Source of the DNA: an uncultured Prevotella sp.
Lineage (GTDB): Bacteria > Bacteroidota > Bacteroidia > Bacteroidales > Bacteroidaceae
Assembly: GCA_937922435.1 (NCBI GenBank)
Contig: CAKZVT010000056.1
Location: 1 to 18,790 of the forward strand
Length of the DNA stretch: 18,790 nt
Reading direction: 5' to 3'
Shown: positions 6,306-14,439 of the stretch, in pieces
Layout of the letters: each line of letters opens with the position of its first letter
Numbering within the stretch: the first letter of the stretch is position 1
Notes under the pieces: model-generated
Told to the model about the DNA's origin: nothing
Databases searched by the model: none
The model's input: the letters and a program-made list of their open reading frames with translations, nothing else
Made by a program: the position numbers and the translations under genes

Positions 6306-9300
6306 ATGCACATGAAAGGATTAAGCAGAACATTCACACTGGCGCTGCTGGCCGTTCTCATGTGGGCGTTTGTCCCACTGTCGGCCTACGCCCAGCAGCT
6401 GAAGGTCAGCGGCACCGTGACCGACCCGACCGGCGAAACCGTTATCGGCGCCACCGTAAAGGTGAAAGGCGGCGAGGCCGCAGCCGCCACCATTACCGAC
6501 ATCGACGGCCATTTCACCATCGACGCGCCGCATGACGGCACGCTCGTAGTAAGCTACATCGGCTTCGCCACGCAGGAGGTGGCCATCGGCGGCCGCCAGC
6601 AGGTAGACATACAGCTGAAGGAAGACAACGAGATGCTTGAGGAACTCGTCGTTGTAGGTTACGGCACGATGAAGAAGAGCGACCTTACAGGCTCGGTAGG
6701 TTCGCTCGCATCGAAGGACATCAACAACAATTCGGTAAACAATATCGGTTCGGCCATACAGGGAAAAATCTCCGGTGTGCAGATTGTAGACGCAGGAAAG
6801 CCTGGTGACAACGTGAACATCAAAATCCGCGGACTCGGCTCAATCAACAACTGCGACCCCCTCGTGGTTATTGACGGAGTGCCTACCGACCTCGGCCTTA
6901 ATGCCATCAACATGGCCGACGTTGACCGCCTCGACGTCCTCAAGGACGCTTCGGCCACGGCAATATACGGTTCGCGCGGTGCAAACGGCGTTGTCATGAT
7001 TACCACAAAGCGCGGCTCTGAGGGCAAGAGCACCCTCTCCGTGTCGGCCAACGTCTCCATACAGAACGCCGCCAACGTGCCCGACCTGCTCAATGCGTCG
7101 CAGTATGCCGCGCTGAGCAACGAGATGATGGTTAACAGCGGGCGCACGCCCAACCCCGAATTCGCCGACCCGGCGAGCCTCGGCAAGGGAACCGACTGGA
7201 TGGACGAGCTGCTCCGCACGGGCATCATGCAGAACTATACGGTAAGCTATTCGGGCGGAAGCGACAAGGCGCACTACTACATCTCGGGCGGCTTCCTCGA
7301 CCAGTCGGGCATCGTGCGCAGCGTAGGCTACCGCCGTTTCACCTTCCAGGCCAACACCGACGCGCAGGTGACGAAGTGGCTCAAGCTGTCGAACAACCTC
7401 ACGTTCAGCACCGACGAGAAGAAGTCAGGCTCATACAGCATCGGCGACGCAATGAAGGCACTGCCCGTACAGCCGGTGAAGAACGCCGACGGCACATGGA
7501 GCGGCCCCGAGGGCAACGCCGAGTGGTACGGCAGCATACGCAACCCCATCGGCACGACCGAGGTGAACAGCAGCAAGACCAACGGCTACAACTTCCTCGC
7601 CAACATAACGGGCGAAATACAGTTTGCCAAGTGGCTCAAGTTCCGCAGCACCTTCGGCTACGACGCCAAGTTCTGGTTTGACGACAACTATACGCCCAAG
7701 TACGACTGGAAACCCACCCCGGTGGAGGAAAGTTCGCGCTACAAGAGCACCAACAAGTCGTTCACCTACCTGTGGGACAACTACTTCCTCTTCGACTACA
7801 CCATAGCCGACGACCACAACATCAGCGTAATGGCCGGTATGTCCGCGCAGTGGAACGACTACGACTACTACTCGGCGCAGAAGAACGTGTTTACGTTTGA
7901 CAACGTGCACGAGTTCGACAACGGCCAGAAAATGTACTCGATGAACGGCAACCTGACCGAGTGGGCGCTCCTCTCTTACATGGCCCGCCTCAACTATTCG
8001 TACAAGAACCGTTACCTGCTCACGGCCACCGTTCGCCGCGACGGCTCCAGCAAGTTCGGCCCGAAGCACCGTTGGGGTACATTCCCGTCGGCTTCAGTGG
8101 CTTGGCGCATCACCGAAGAGAAGTGGTTTCCCAAGACAACGTTCCTTGACGACCTGAAAATCCGCGTGGGCTACGGCGTCACCGGTAGCCAGGCCAGCGT
8201 AGGCAGCTACGGCTATCTGGCGCAGTTCAACACGGCGGAATATCCGCTCGGCATAGCGGGCAACGTGCAGACCGCGCTCTACTCGTCGGCTCTCGCCAAT
8301 CCGTACATACACTGGGAGGAAGTGGCGCAGACCAACTTCGGTGTTGACGCGTCGTTCTTCAACTCGCGCATCGTGCTCTCGCTCGACGCGTATATCAAGG
8401 AAACGCGCGACATGCTCGTGAAAGCCGCCATCCCGATAACCTCCGGCTTCGAGGACACATCCACCACTTACACCAACGCCGGACGCGTAAGCAACAAGGG
8501 CTTCGAGCTTAGCTTGCGCACGGTGAACTTCGAGACGCCCCTCCGTTGGGAGACAGCCATCACCGCTACGTACAACCGCAACAAAATAAAGGACCTCAAC
8601 AGCGACGTGCCTTATTATGTCAACCAGGTCAACAACTCGTATGTCACCATGCTGTCCGAGGGCTATCCCATCAACGTATTCTACGGATACGTAACCGACG
8701 GGCTGTTCCAGAACTGGGAGGACGTGAACAACCACGCCGTACAACCAGGCGCGGAGCCGGGCGACATACGCTTCCGCGACCTTAACAACGACGGCGTAAT
8801 CAACGACGAAGACCGCACGGTGCTCGGCAATCCGAATCCCACATGGCTCTTCTCGATGAACAACTCGCTCTCTTACAAGGGCTTCGAGCTGTCAGTTTAT
8901 TTGCAGGGCGTTGCCGGAAACAAGATTTTCAACGCCAACAACATCGACAACACGGGCATGGCCGCGGCGTACAACCAGACCACAGACGTGCTCAACCGCT
9001 GGACGGGCGAGGGCACAAGCAACTTCATGCCGCGTGCCGTCTACGGCGACCCGAACAACAACAACCGAATATCCGACCGCTTCGTGGAGGACGGCTCGTA
9101 TCTCCGCCTGAAGAACATAACGCTTGCCTACAACTTCCCGAAGAAGTGGCTGACCAAGCTCGGCATCGAAGCCATGCGCCTGTCGTTCTCCTGCGAGAAC
9201 GTCGCGACCATCACTTCATACTCAGGTTTCGACCCCGAAGTCGACATAAACGGCATCGACCTCTCGCGTTATCCTATCTCAAGGACATTCAGTTTCGGCC

Positions 9301-9317
9301 TAAACTTTAATTTCTAA
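6306..9317 (+). CDS. susC: SusC-family TonB-dependent outer-membrane transporter
   Basis: SusC proteins are outer-membrane barrels that import oligosaccharides captured by their SusD lid, powered by TonB. The product has 1003 residues from this start. It has a signal peptide (MHMKGLSRTF, then LALLAVLMWAFVPLSAYA, cut before QQ at about 30), then a carboxypeptidase-regulatory-like beta domain (about 33-110: VSGTVTDPTGETVIGATV, YIGFATQEV). A TonB-box/linker follows (LEELVVVGYGTMKK, about 111-124), then a plug domain with DVLKDASATAIYGSRGANG, then a large beta-barrel ending in the terminal aromatic FGLNFNF. An in-frame ATG at 6267 would add 13 residues but lies in a tandem repeat. 6306 or 6312, after an A-rich leader, is preferred. 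It is followed by susD after 7 nt. Substrate specificity cannot be read from it. The neighbouring GH66 suggests isomalto-oligosaccharides. Confidence 0.95.
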   Translation: MHMKGLSRTFTLALLAVLMWAFVPLSAYAQQLKVSGTVTDPTGETVIGATVKVKGGEAAAATITDIDGHFTIDAPHDGTLVVSYIGFATQEVAIGGRQQVDIQLKEDNEMLEELVVVGYGTMKKSDLTGSVGSLASKDINNNSVNNIGSAIQGKISGVQIVDAGKPGDNVNIKIRGLGSINNCDPLVVIDGVPTDLGLNAINMADVDRLDVLKDASATAIYGSRGANGVVMITTKRGSEGKSTLSVSANVSIQNAANVPDLLNASQYAALSNEMMVNSGRTPNPEFADPASLGKGTDWMDELLRTGIMQNYTVSYSGGSDKAHYYISGGFLDQSGIVRSVGYRRFTFQANTDAQVTKWLKLSNNLTFSTDEKKSGSYSIGDAMKALPVQPVKNADGTWSGPEGNAEWYGSIRNPIGTTEVNSSKTNGYNFLANITGEIQFAKWLKFRSTFGYDAKFWFDDNYTPKYDWKPTPVEESSRYKSTNKSFTYLWDNYFLFDYTIADDHNISVMAGMSAQWNDYDYYSAQKNVFTFDNVHEFDNGQKMYSMNGNLTEWALLSYMARLNYSYKNRYLLTATVRRDGSSKFGPKHRWGTFPSASVAWRITEEKWFPKTTFLDDLKIRVGYGVTGSQASVGSYGYLAQFNTAEYPLGIAGNVQTALYSSALANPYIHWEEVAQTNFGVDASFFNSRIVLSLDAYIKETRDMLVKAAIPITSGFEDTSTTYTNAGRVSNKGFELSLRTVNFETPLRWETAITATYNRNKIKDLNSDVPYYVNQVNNSYVTMLSEGYPINVFYGYVTDGLFQNWEDVNNHAVQPGAEPGDIRFRDLNNDGVINDEDRTVLGNPNPTWLFSMNNSLSYKGFELSVYLQGVAGNKIFNANNIDNTGMAAAYNQTTDVLNRWTGEGTSNFMPRAVYGDPNNNNRISDRFVEDGSYLRLKNITLAYNFPKKWLTKLGIEAMRLSFSCENVATITSYSGFDPEVDINGIDLSRYPISRTFSFGLNFNF

Positions 9318-9324
9318 ACCATCA

Positions 9325-10824
9325 ATGACAATGAAAACTATCAGAAACATCATACTGGCAGGCTTCACGGCGGTGGCAATGTCGTCGTGTTCCGACTTCC
9401 TCGACCTGTCGCCCCATAACACGCTCGACCCTGAGACAACCATGACCGACGACATAGCCAAGGCCCTGACGCTGGGCTGTTACCGCACGCTTCAGTCCTC
9501 AAACATGTACAACCAGCGCATTTGGACGCTCGACATCGTGGCCGGCAACAGCGAAGTTGGAGCCGGCGGAGGCACCGACGGCATAGAGACAATCCAGGCG
9601 GCAGACTTCATCGCTCAGAGCGACAACGCCATGGCGCTGTATCTTTGGCGTTCGCCTTGGGTGGGCATAGGCCAGTGCAACACCACAATCCAGAGCTTGA
9701 ACAGCGCTTCGGGACTGTCTGAAGAAATCAGGAACCAAAGCCTTGGCGAGGCGTATTTCCTCCGTGCGCACTACTATTACATCCTTGTGCGCCTGTTCGG
9801 AGGCGTGCCCATGCGTCTTGAACCGTTCAATCCGGGCGACGACACGGCCATAGCACGCGCTTCGAAGGAAGAAGTGTACGACCAAATCATCAAGGATTGC
9901 CAGGAAGGCATTGACCGCCTGCCTGCCAAGGCAGACTATTCCGACGAGGACAAGGGCCGCGCCTGCAAGGAGGCCGCCATGGCAATGATGGCCGACATAT
10001 ACCTTACGCTCGCCCCGGACAACAAGGAATATTACGCAAAGGCTGAAGACTTGTGCAAGGATATCACGGCCATGGGCTACGATTTGTCGAAGTACAAGTA
10101 TGAGGATAACTTCGATGCGACCATCAACAACGGCCCGGAGTCGCTGTTCGAGGTGCAGTACAGCGGCAGCACAGAGGAGGACTTCTGGGGCAACAATCCG
10201 CAGATGTCATGGCTGTCATGTTTCATGGGGCCGCGCAATTCCGACATGGTGGCCGGCAGTTACGGCTGGAACTTGCCCACACAGGAGTTCATCGACCAGT
10301 ATGAAGACGGCGACCTGCGCAAGGACATGACTGTGTTCTACGAGGGATGTCCGCCTTTCGACGGCAAGGAATACAAGAGTTCATGGTCGAATACGGGTTA
10401 CAACGTCCGCAAGTTCCTCGTCCCGAAGAGCGTATCTCCCGAGTTCAACACTTCTCCGGCGAACTTCGTTGTCTACCGTTATGCCGACGTATTGCTGATG
10501 GAGGCCGAAGCTCTTAACGAACAGGGGCTTACCGACGAGGCCGCCGCTCCGCTCAACATTGTGCGCAAGAGGGCAGGACTTGCTGCCGTATCTGGGCTTA
10601 GCCAGGATGAGATGCGCGAGAAAATCATACACGAAAGGCGCATAGAGCTGGCCTTCGAGGGGCATCGCTGGTTCGACATGATTAGGATAAACCACGGCGA
10701 ATACGCGCTTGAATTCCTGCGCGGCATAGGCAAGGGCAACGTCACGAAAGACCGCCTGCTCTTCCCCATACCGCAGACGGAGATTGACGCTAACCCGCTT
10801 TTGAAACAAAATCCAGGCTATTAA
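9325..10824 (+). CDS. susD: SusD/RagB-family glycan-binding lipoprotein
   Basis: SusD proteins form the surface lid of the SusC channel and bind glycan. The product has 499 residues (497 if the ATG at 9331 is used). A lipoprotein signal is visible (KTIRNIILAGFTAVAMSSC, lipid cysteine C22, followed by SDFLDLSP). Helical TPR-type segments typical of the family follow (AYFLRAHYYYILVRLFGGVP). The C-terminal SusD/RagB domain is marked by KIIHERRIELAFEGHRWFDM and ends with FPIPQTEIDANPLLKQNPGY. It is translationally close to susC (7 nt) and 23 nt ahead of the SusE-like gene, so it is part of one operon. Confidence 0.95.
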   Translation: MTMKTIRNIILAGFTAVAMSSCSDFLDLSPHNTLDPETTMTDDIAKALTLGCYRTLQSSNMYNQRIWTLDIVAGNSEVGAGGGTDGIETIQAADFIAQSDNAMALYLWRSPWVGIGQCNTTIQSLNSASGLSEEIRNQSLGEAYFLRAHYYYILVRLFGGVPMRLEPFNPGDDTAIARASKEEVYDQIIKDCQEGIDRLPAKADYSDEDKGRACKEAAMAMMADIYLTLAPDNKEYYAKAEDLCKDITAMGYDLSKYKYEDNFDATINNGPESLFEVQYSGSTEEDFWGNNPQMSWLSCFMGPRNSDMVAGSYGWNLPTQEFIDQYEDGDLRKDMTVFYEGCPPFDGKEYKSSWSNTGYNVRKFLVPKSVSPEFNTSPANFVVYRYADVLLMEAEALNEQGLTDEAAAPLNIVRKRAGLAAVSGLSQDEMREKIIHERRIELAFEGHRWFDMIRINHGEYALEFLRGIGKGNVTKDRLLFPIPQTEIDANPLLKQNPGY

Positions 10825-10847
10825 TCTTTTAACTAAATACTGAAAAC

Positions 10848-12341
10848 ATGAAAAGACATATATTCAGACCGCTGCTTGTCGTGCTCGGATGCGCCTTGCT
10901 TGGCGCTTGTGCCGACGACGATTACACCGAGTTGAACAAGGGCGAGACAGAACTCGCGCTTACGGCGGACGCGAAAGACATAACGCTTGACGAGGCTGCA
11001 CACGCCGACAATGCGCTGACATTGACGTGGACGAGCGGCACCAACCACGGCACAGGCAACCGCATAACCTACAAACTCGAACTGGCCGAGGCCGGTACGG
11101 GCTTCGCCGCGCCGTATGTCGTGGCCGAAGGCATGACGCAGCAATATACTTGGACGGCCACGGTGGAGCAACTTAATACACTGTTGCGCGACAACTTCGG
11201 CGTGAAGGCCGACAACCGTTACGCCGTAGAGGCGCGCATCACGGCCAGCGTGACAGGCATCGACGATGTGCAGGTGGCTACAACGGCGTTCAATGTCGCG
11301 TCATACGAACCCGTCACGACGACGCTTTACGTCACAGGTACGGCCACATTGGGCGGCACCGACCTGTCGTTGGCGGAGGAAATGACGCGCACCGACAACG
11401 GACAGTTTACCTATACGGGCTACATGAAGGCCGGAACGTACAAGTTCATAACCACGCTCGGACAGGAGCTTCCTTCCTACAACCGCGGCTATGACGGCCT
11501 GCTCGTGCTGCGTACTACGGCCGACCAGCCCGACAACCTCTTTGAAATAACCGAAGACCATGACTATACCATCACGCTGAACCTGCTCGACGGAACTATT
11601 ACTACCGTCCAGTCAGACGGTGTCAAGCCGCCTTACGACGCAATATGGTTCATCGACGGCATGGACGGTTACAGCTTCAAGCCGATGACGCAAGACGCTC
11701 TCGACCCGTTCCTGTTCCGCTACGGCGCCGAGTTCAACAACGAAGGCGACTTCAAGTTTGCCACGGCGAGCGGCAGCTGGGAGAACAACTACAAGGCCAC
11801 TCAGCCCGACGCACCTTACACCGACCCGTCAGTCGAGTTCGTAAAGGGCTTCGACCCCGACAACAAGTGGCGTCTGAAGTCTGACGAACTGGGCAAGGCT
11901 TACAAGATATGCCTTGACATACGCAGCGGAAAAGAGCGCATGCTGATGGCTCCGTTCACGCCTTACGAGAACATTTGGCTCTTAGGCGACGCCGCTCCCG
12001 GCGGATGGTCGTTCGGCGACGCGGTGCCTATGACGAAGGACGCATCCAATCCTTACGTGATGACATGGACGGGAACGCTCAAGGAGGGAGAACTGAAGTT
12101 CACCTGCGACAAGAGCATCGACTGGAACGGAGCTTGGTTCATGTCGGCCACTAACGGTGCCGCGCCTACGGGGCAGGAGGAGAAAGCCCTCTTCATCAAC
12201 AAGTCTGACGACGACCTGAAGGCGCAATACCTTACGGTAGACATCAAGAACATCGACAACAAGTGGAAAATAGCGGAGGCCGGAACGTACACCATCACGC
12301 TCAACCAGCTTACCGAGACAATAACAATCGCAAAACAATAA
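10848..12341 (+). CDS. SusE/SusF-like surface glycan-binding lipoprotein
   Basis: Proteins at this position in PULs are surface lipoproteins that bind the target glycan without cutting it. The product has 497 residues. The signal peptide ends in a lipobox LLGAC (lipid cysteine C21) followed by ADDDY, and the acidic run resembles the Bacteroidetes surface-export signal. Next is an N-terminal SusE-type Ig-like domain (about 28-150). Three beta-rich repeats resembling SusE/SusF starch-binding domains follow, beginning near TTLYVTGTATLGG, YDAIWFIDGMDGYSF and YENIWLLGDAAPGGWSFGD. The aromatic residues at these strand starts may contact sugar. The stop codon is only 4 nt before the GH66 ATG. The fold assignment is from pattern recognition. 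Binding to dextran is inferred from context. Confidence 0.82.
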   Translation: MKRHIFRPLLVVLGCALLGACADDDYTELNKGETELALTADAKDITLDEAAHADNALTLTWTSGTNHGTGNRITYKLELAEAGTGFAAPYVVAEGMTQQYTWTATVEQLNTLLRDNFGVKADNRYAVEARITASVTGIDDVQVATTAFNVASYEPVTTTLYVTGTATLGGTDLSLAEEMTRTDNGQFTYTGYMKAGTYKFITTLGQELPSYNRGYDGLLVLRTTADQPDNLFEITEDHDYTITLNLLDGTITTVQSDGVKPPYDAIWFIDGMDGYSFKPMTQDALDPFLFRYGAEFNNEGDFKFATASGSWENNYKATQPDAPYTDPSVEFVKGFDPDNKWRLKSDELGKAYKICLDIRSGKERMLMAPFTPYENIWLLGDAAPGGWSFGDAVPMTKDASNPYVMTWTGTLKEGELKFTCDKSIDWNGAWFMSATNGAAPTGQEEKALFINKSDDDLKAQYLTVDIKNIDNKWKIAEAGTYTITLNQLTETITIAKQ

Positions 12342-12345
12342 GACA

Positions 12346-14127
12346 ATGAAGAAACTCATATATTCAGTCGTTGCGCTGCTGGCCATGTGGTCATGCAGCG
12401 ACGACGACAACGTGACAGCCAAGCCCGACATCGACATCACGGGCGAAGTTACCAACGTGGTGCAGGTGAAAGCCGACCTTACCGTAAGCCTCTCTACCGA
12501 CAAGGCGTGCTACAAGCCCGGCGAGACGGTTACCTTCACCGCAACGGGTACTATTCCGGCAGACGCCAAGGTGCGTTACCGCAACGGCTCTGAAGTTGTA
12601 GACGAGCAGGCCGCCGGCGGCCAGACGTGGACGTGGACTGCGCCCGACGCCGACTTCACCGGCTACCTCGTAGACGTTTACCGCACCGAAGGCGACGGCT
12701 CGGAGACCGTGCTCGGCACTATCGGCGTCGACGTTTCGAGCGATTGGACGCGCTTCCCGCGCTACGGCTTCGTGGCTACTTTCGACGCGTCGAAGACAGC
12801 CGACGGCGTAATCGAGCAGGAGATGGCCTTCCTCAACCGTTGCCATATCAACGGAGTGCAGTTCCAGGACTGGCACAACAAGCACCACTGGCCGCTCGGC
12901 GGCACGCGCGAGCAGCTTGACGAGGTGTACAAGGACATTGCCAACCGCGACGTCTACACGTCGGTCATAAAGAAATACATCGACGTGCAGCACTCTTACG
13001 GCATGAAGACGATGTTCTACAACCTTTGCTTCGGCGCACTCTCCGACGCCGCCCAAGACGGGGTTAAGGAGGAATGGTACCTGTTCAAGGACACCGGGCA
13101 CGGCACAAAGGACAGCCACGACCTGCCCGACGGGTGGAAGAGCGACATCTATCTCGTTGACCCCGAGAACAAGGAGTGGCAGCAGTACATTGCAGACAGG
13201 AACGACGACGTGTACGCCAATTTCGACTTTGACGGCTACCAGATTGACCAGTTGGGCGACCGTGGCACGCTGTACAACTACTACGGCGGCAACGCCAACC
13301 TGCAACGCGGCTACGAGTCGTTTGTGAAGGCCATGAAGGAGCGCCATCCCTCGAAGCGGCTCGTCATGAACGCGGTGAGCAACTACGGCCAGTATTCCAT
13401 CGCACAGGGCGACGTAGACTTCCTCTACACCGAGCTGTGGGGAGGTGAAGACCAGTTCAGCGACCTGCGCGACATCGTCCACAACAACGAGCTTTACGGC
13501 CGCCACGAGCTGCAGACGGTGTTCGCCGCCTACATGAACTACACCAAGGCCGACGGCCAGGGCGAGTTCAACACCCCGGGAGTGCTGCTCACCGACGCCG
13601 TGATGTTCGCCCTCGGAGGCTCTCACCTCGAGCTTGGCGACCACATGCTCTGCAAGGAGTATTTCCCCAACAACAACCTTACGATGACGCAGGAGCTTAA
13701 GGATGCCATCGTGCGTTACTACGACTTCATGACCGCCTACCAGAACCTGCTGCGCGGCGGAGGCTCTGAAGTTGCGGCCGAGGTAAGCTCCACGTCAGAC
13801 GTAAAGGTGGCCGCGTGGCCGCCGGCAATAGGCAATGTCGTGACGTTCGCACGCCAGCTGGACGGCAGGAAGGTGGTACACCTGCTCAACTTCATGGACG
13901 CCGACAACCTCAGCTGGCGCGACATGAACGGCACCATGCCCGAGCCGCGCCTCGTAGAGGGACTGCCACTGACGATGAAGGCCACCGCGAAGGTCAACAG
14001 GATATGGGTGGCAACGCCCGACGCGCTCGGAGGAGCGGTGCAGGAACTGCCCTTCAAGCAGGCCGGAGGCGAGGTTACGTTCACCCTGCCGTCGCTGAAA
14101 TACTGGACGATGATAGTAATCGAATAA
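12346..14127 (+). CDS. GH66 dextranase-family lipoprotein
   Basis: GH66 contains endo-dextranases and cycloisomaltooligosaccharide glucanotransferases acting on alpha-1,6-glucan with retention. The product has 593 residues. The signal ends with AMWSC (lipid cysteine C17) followed by SDDDN, the acidic pattern linked to cell-surface display. An N-terminal Ig-like domain spans about 35-130, the catalytic barrel about 135-500 and a C-terminal beta domain about 505-593. The likely nucleophile is D301 in DGYQIDQLGDRG and the likely acid/base is E363 in YTELWGGED. The roughly 60-residue spacing resembles that of characterised streptococcal dextranases. I see no inserted CBM35 domain of the kind found in cycloisomaltooligosaccharide-forming members, so plain dextranase activity is favoured. 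It is the last gene of the susC operon, starts 4 nt after the SusE-like gene, and is followed by a repeat array that may help end transcription. Confidence 0.9.
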   Translation: MKKLIYSVVALLAMWSCSDDDNVTAKPDIDITGEVTNVVQVKADLTVSLSTDKACYKPGETVTFTATGTIPADAKVRYRNGSEVVDEQAAGGQTWTWTAPDADFTGYLVDVYRTEGDGSETVLGTIGVDVSSDWTRFPRYGFVATFDASKTADGVIEQEMAFLNRCHINGVQFQDWHNKHHWPLGGTREQLDEVYKDIANRDVYTSVIKKYIDVQHSYGMKTMFYNLCFGALSDAAQDGVKEEWYLFKDTGHGTKDSHDLPDGWKSDIYLVDPENKEWQQYIADRNDDVYANFDFDGYQIDQLGDRGTLYNYYGGNANLQRGYESFVKAMKERHPSKRLVMNAVSNYGQYSIAQGDVDFLYTELWGGEDQFSDLRDIVHNNELYGRHELQTVFAAYMNYTKADGQGEFNTPGVLLTDAVMFALGGSHLELGDHMLCKEYFPNNNLTMTQELKDAIVRYYDFMTAYQNLLRGGGSEVAAEVSSTSDVKVAAWPPAIGNVVTFARQLDGRKVVHLLNFMDADNLSWRDMNGTMPEPRLVEGLPLTMKATAKVNRIWVATPDALGGAVQELPFKQAGGEVTFTLPSLKYWTMIVIE

Positions 14128-14152
14128 TCCTCCTTCATTATTTACTTTTCCG

Positions 14153-14234
14153 AAAGGCCGTCTTTTGCACGTCAAAAGGCGGCCTTTTAGCGTGCAAAAG
14201 GTGGTCTTTTGGAAGGCGAAAGACGGCCTTTTGC
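14153..14234 (+). repeat. 22-bp-period array, copy 3 (4 units)
   Basis: Units start at 14153, 14175, 14197 and 14219, exactly 22 bp apart. Unit 1 (AAAGGCCGTCTTT) is the reverse complement of unit 4 (AAAGACGGCCTTT). CTTTTGCACG (14162-14171) pairs with CGTGCAAAAG (14191-14200), enclosing the palindrome AAAAGGCGGCCTTTT. Alternative nested hairpins are therefore possible. It lies 25 nt after the GH66 stop and could act as the operon terminator, though no long T-run follows. Confidence 0.88.
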
Positions 14235-14265
14235 AAACCGCCTGGCTGTCAACGGATTACGGGGA

Positions 14266-14297
14266 GGTGAGAAGGTGGGGAGGTGAGAAGGTGAGAA
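14266..14297 (+). repeat. Octamer array GGTGAGAA-like (4 units)
   Basis: GGTGAGAA, GGTGGGGA, GGTGAGAA and GGTGAGAA begin at 14266, 14274, 14282 and 14290, a strict 8-bp period. It follows the 22-bp array across a flank similar to the one at copy 2. Non-coding, function unknown. Confidence 0.65.
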
Positions 14298-14305
14298 AAT
14301 GGGCC

Positions 14306-14357
14306 GTCTGCTTGTCAACTTGTCCCTCGTCTCTTGTCTGCTCGTCCCTCGTCTGCT
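14306..14357 (+). repeat. GTC-centred 7/8-bp array upstream of gyrB
   Basis: GTC recurs at 14306, 14314, 14322, 14329, 14336, 14344 and 14351, in mixed steps of 8 and 7 bp, within a pyrimidine-rich stretch of units such as TTGTCCC and TCGTCTG. It lies just upstream of the gyrB promoter. No coding potential and no known function. Confidence 0.55.
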
Positions 14358-14382
14358 AAGAAATAGTTTTTAAGAATTAAAA

Positions 14383-14414
14383 TTTCGCCATGTTGTTTTT
14401 TTTGCGTACTTTTG
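14383..14414 (+). promoter_or_regulatory. gyrB promoter
   Basis: TACTTTTG at 14407-14414 matches the -7 consensus, and TTTC at 14383-14386 is a one-base departure from the -33 TTTG at the standard 20-nt spacing. The start should lie near 14420, giving a short leader of about 20 nt to the ATG at 14440. gyrB therefore need not depend on PUL transcription. Confidence 0.65.
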
Positions 14415-14439
14415 CAAGTCAATATATACTAATTTGAAA

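Noticed and set aside
1325..14439. PUL as an integrative island using tRNA-Glu as attachment site
   Set aside because: No integrase gene is present and I found no second copy of the tRNA 3' end in the window.
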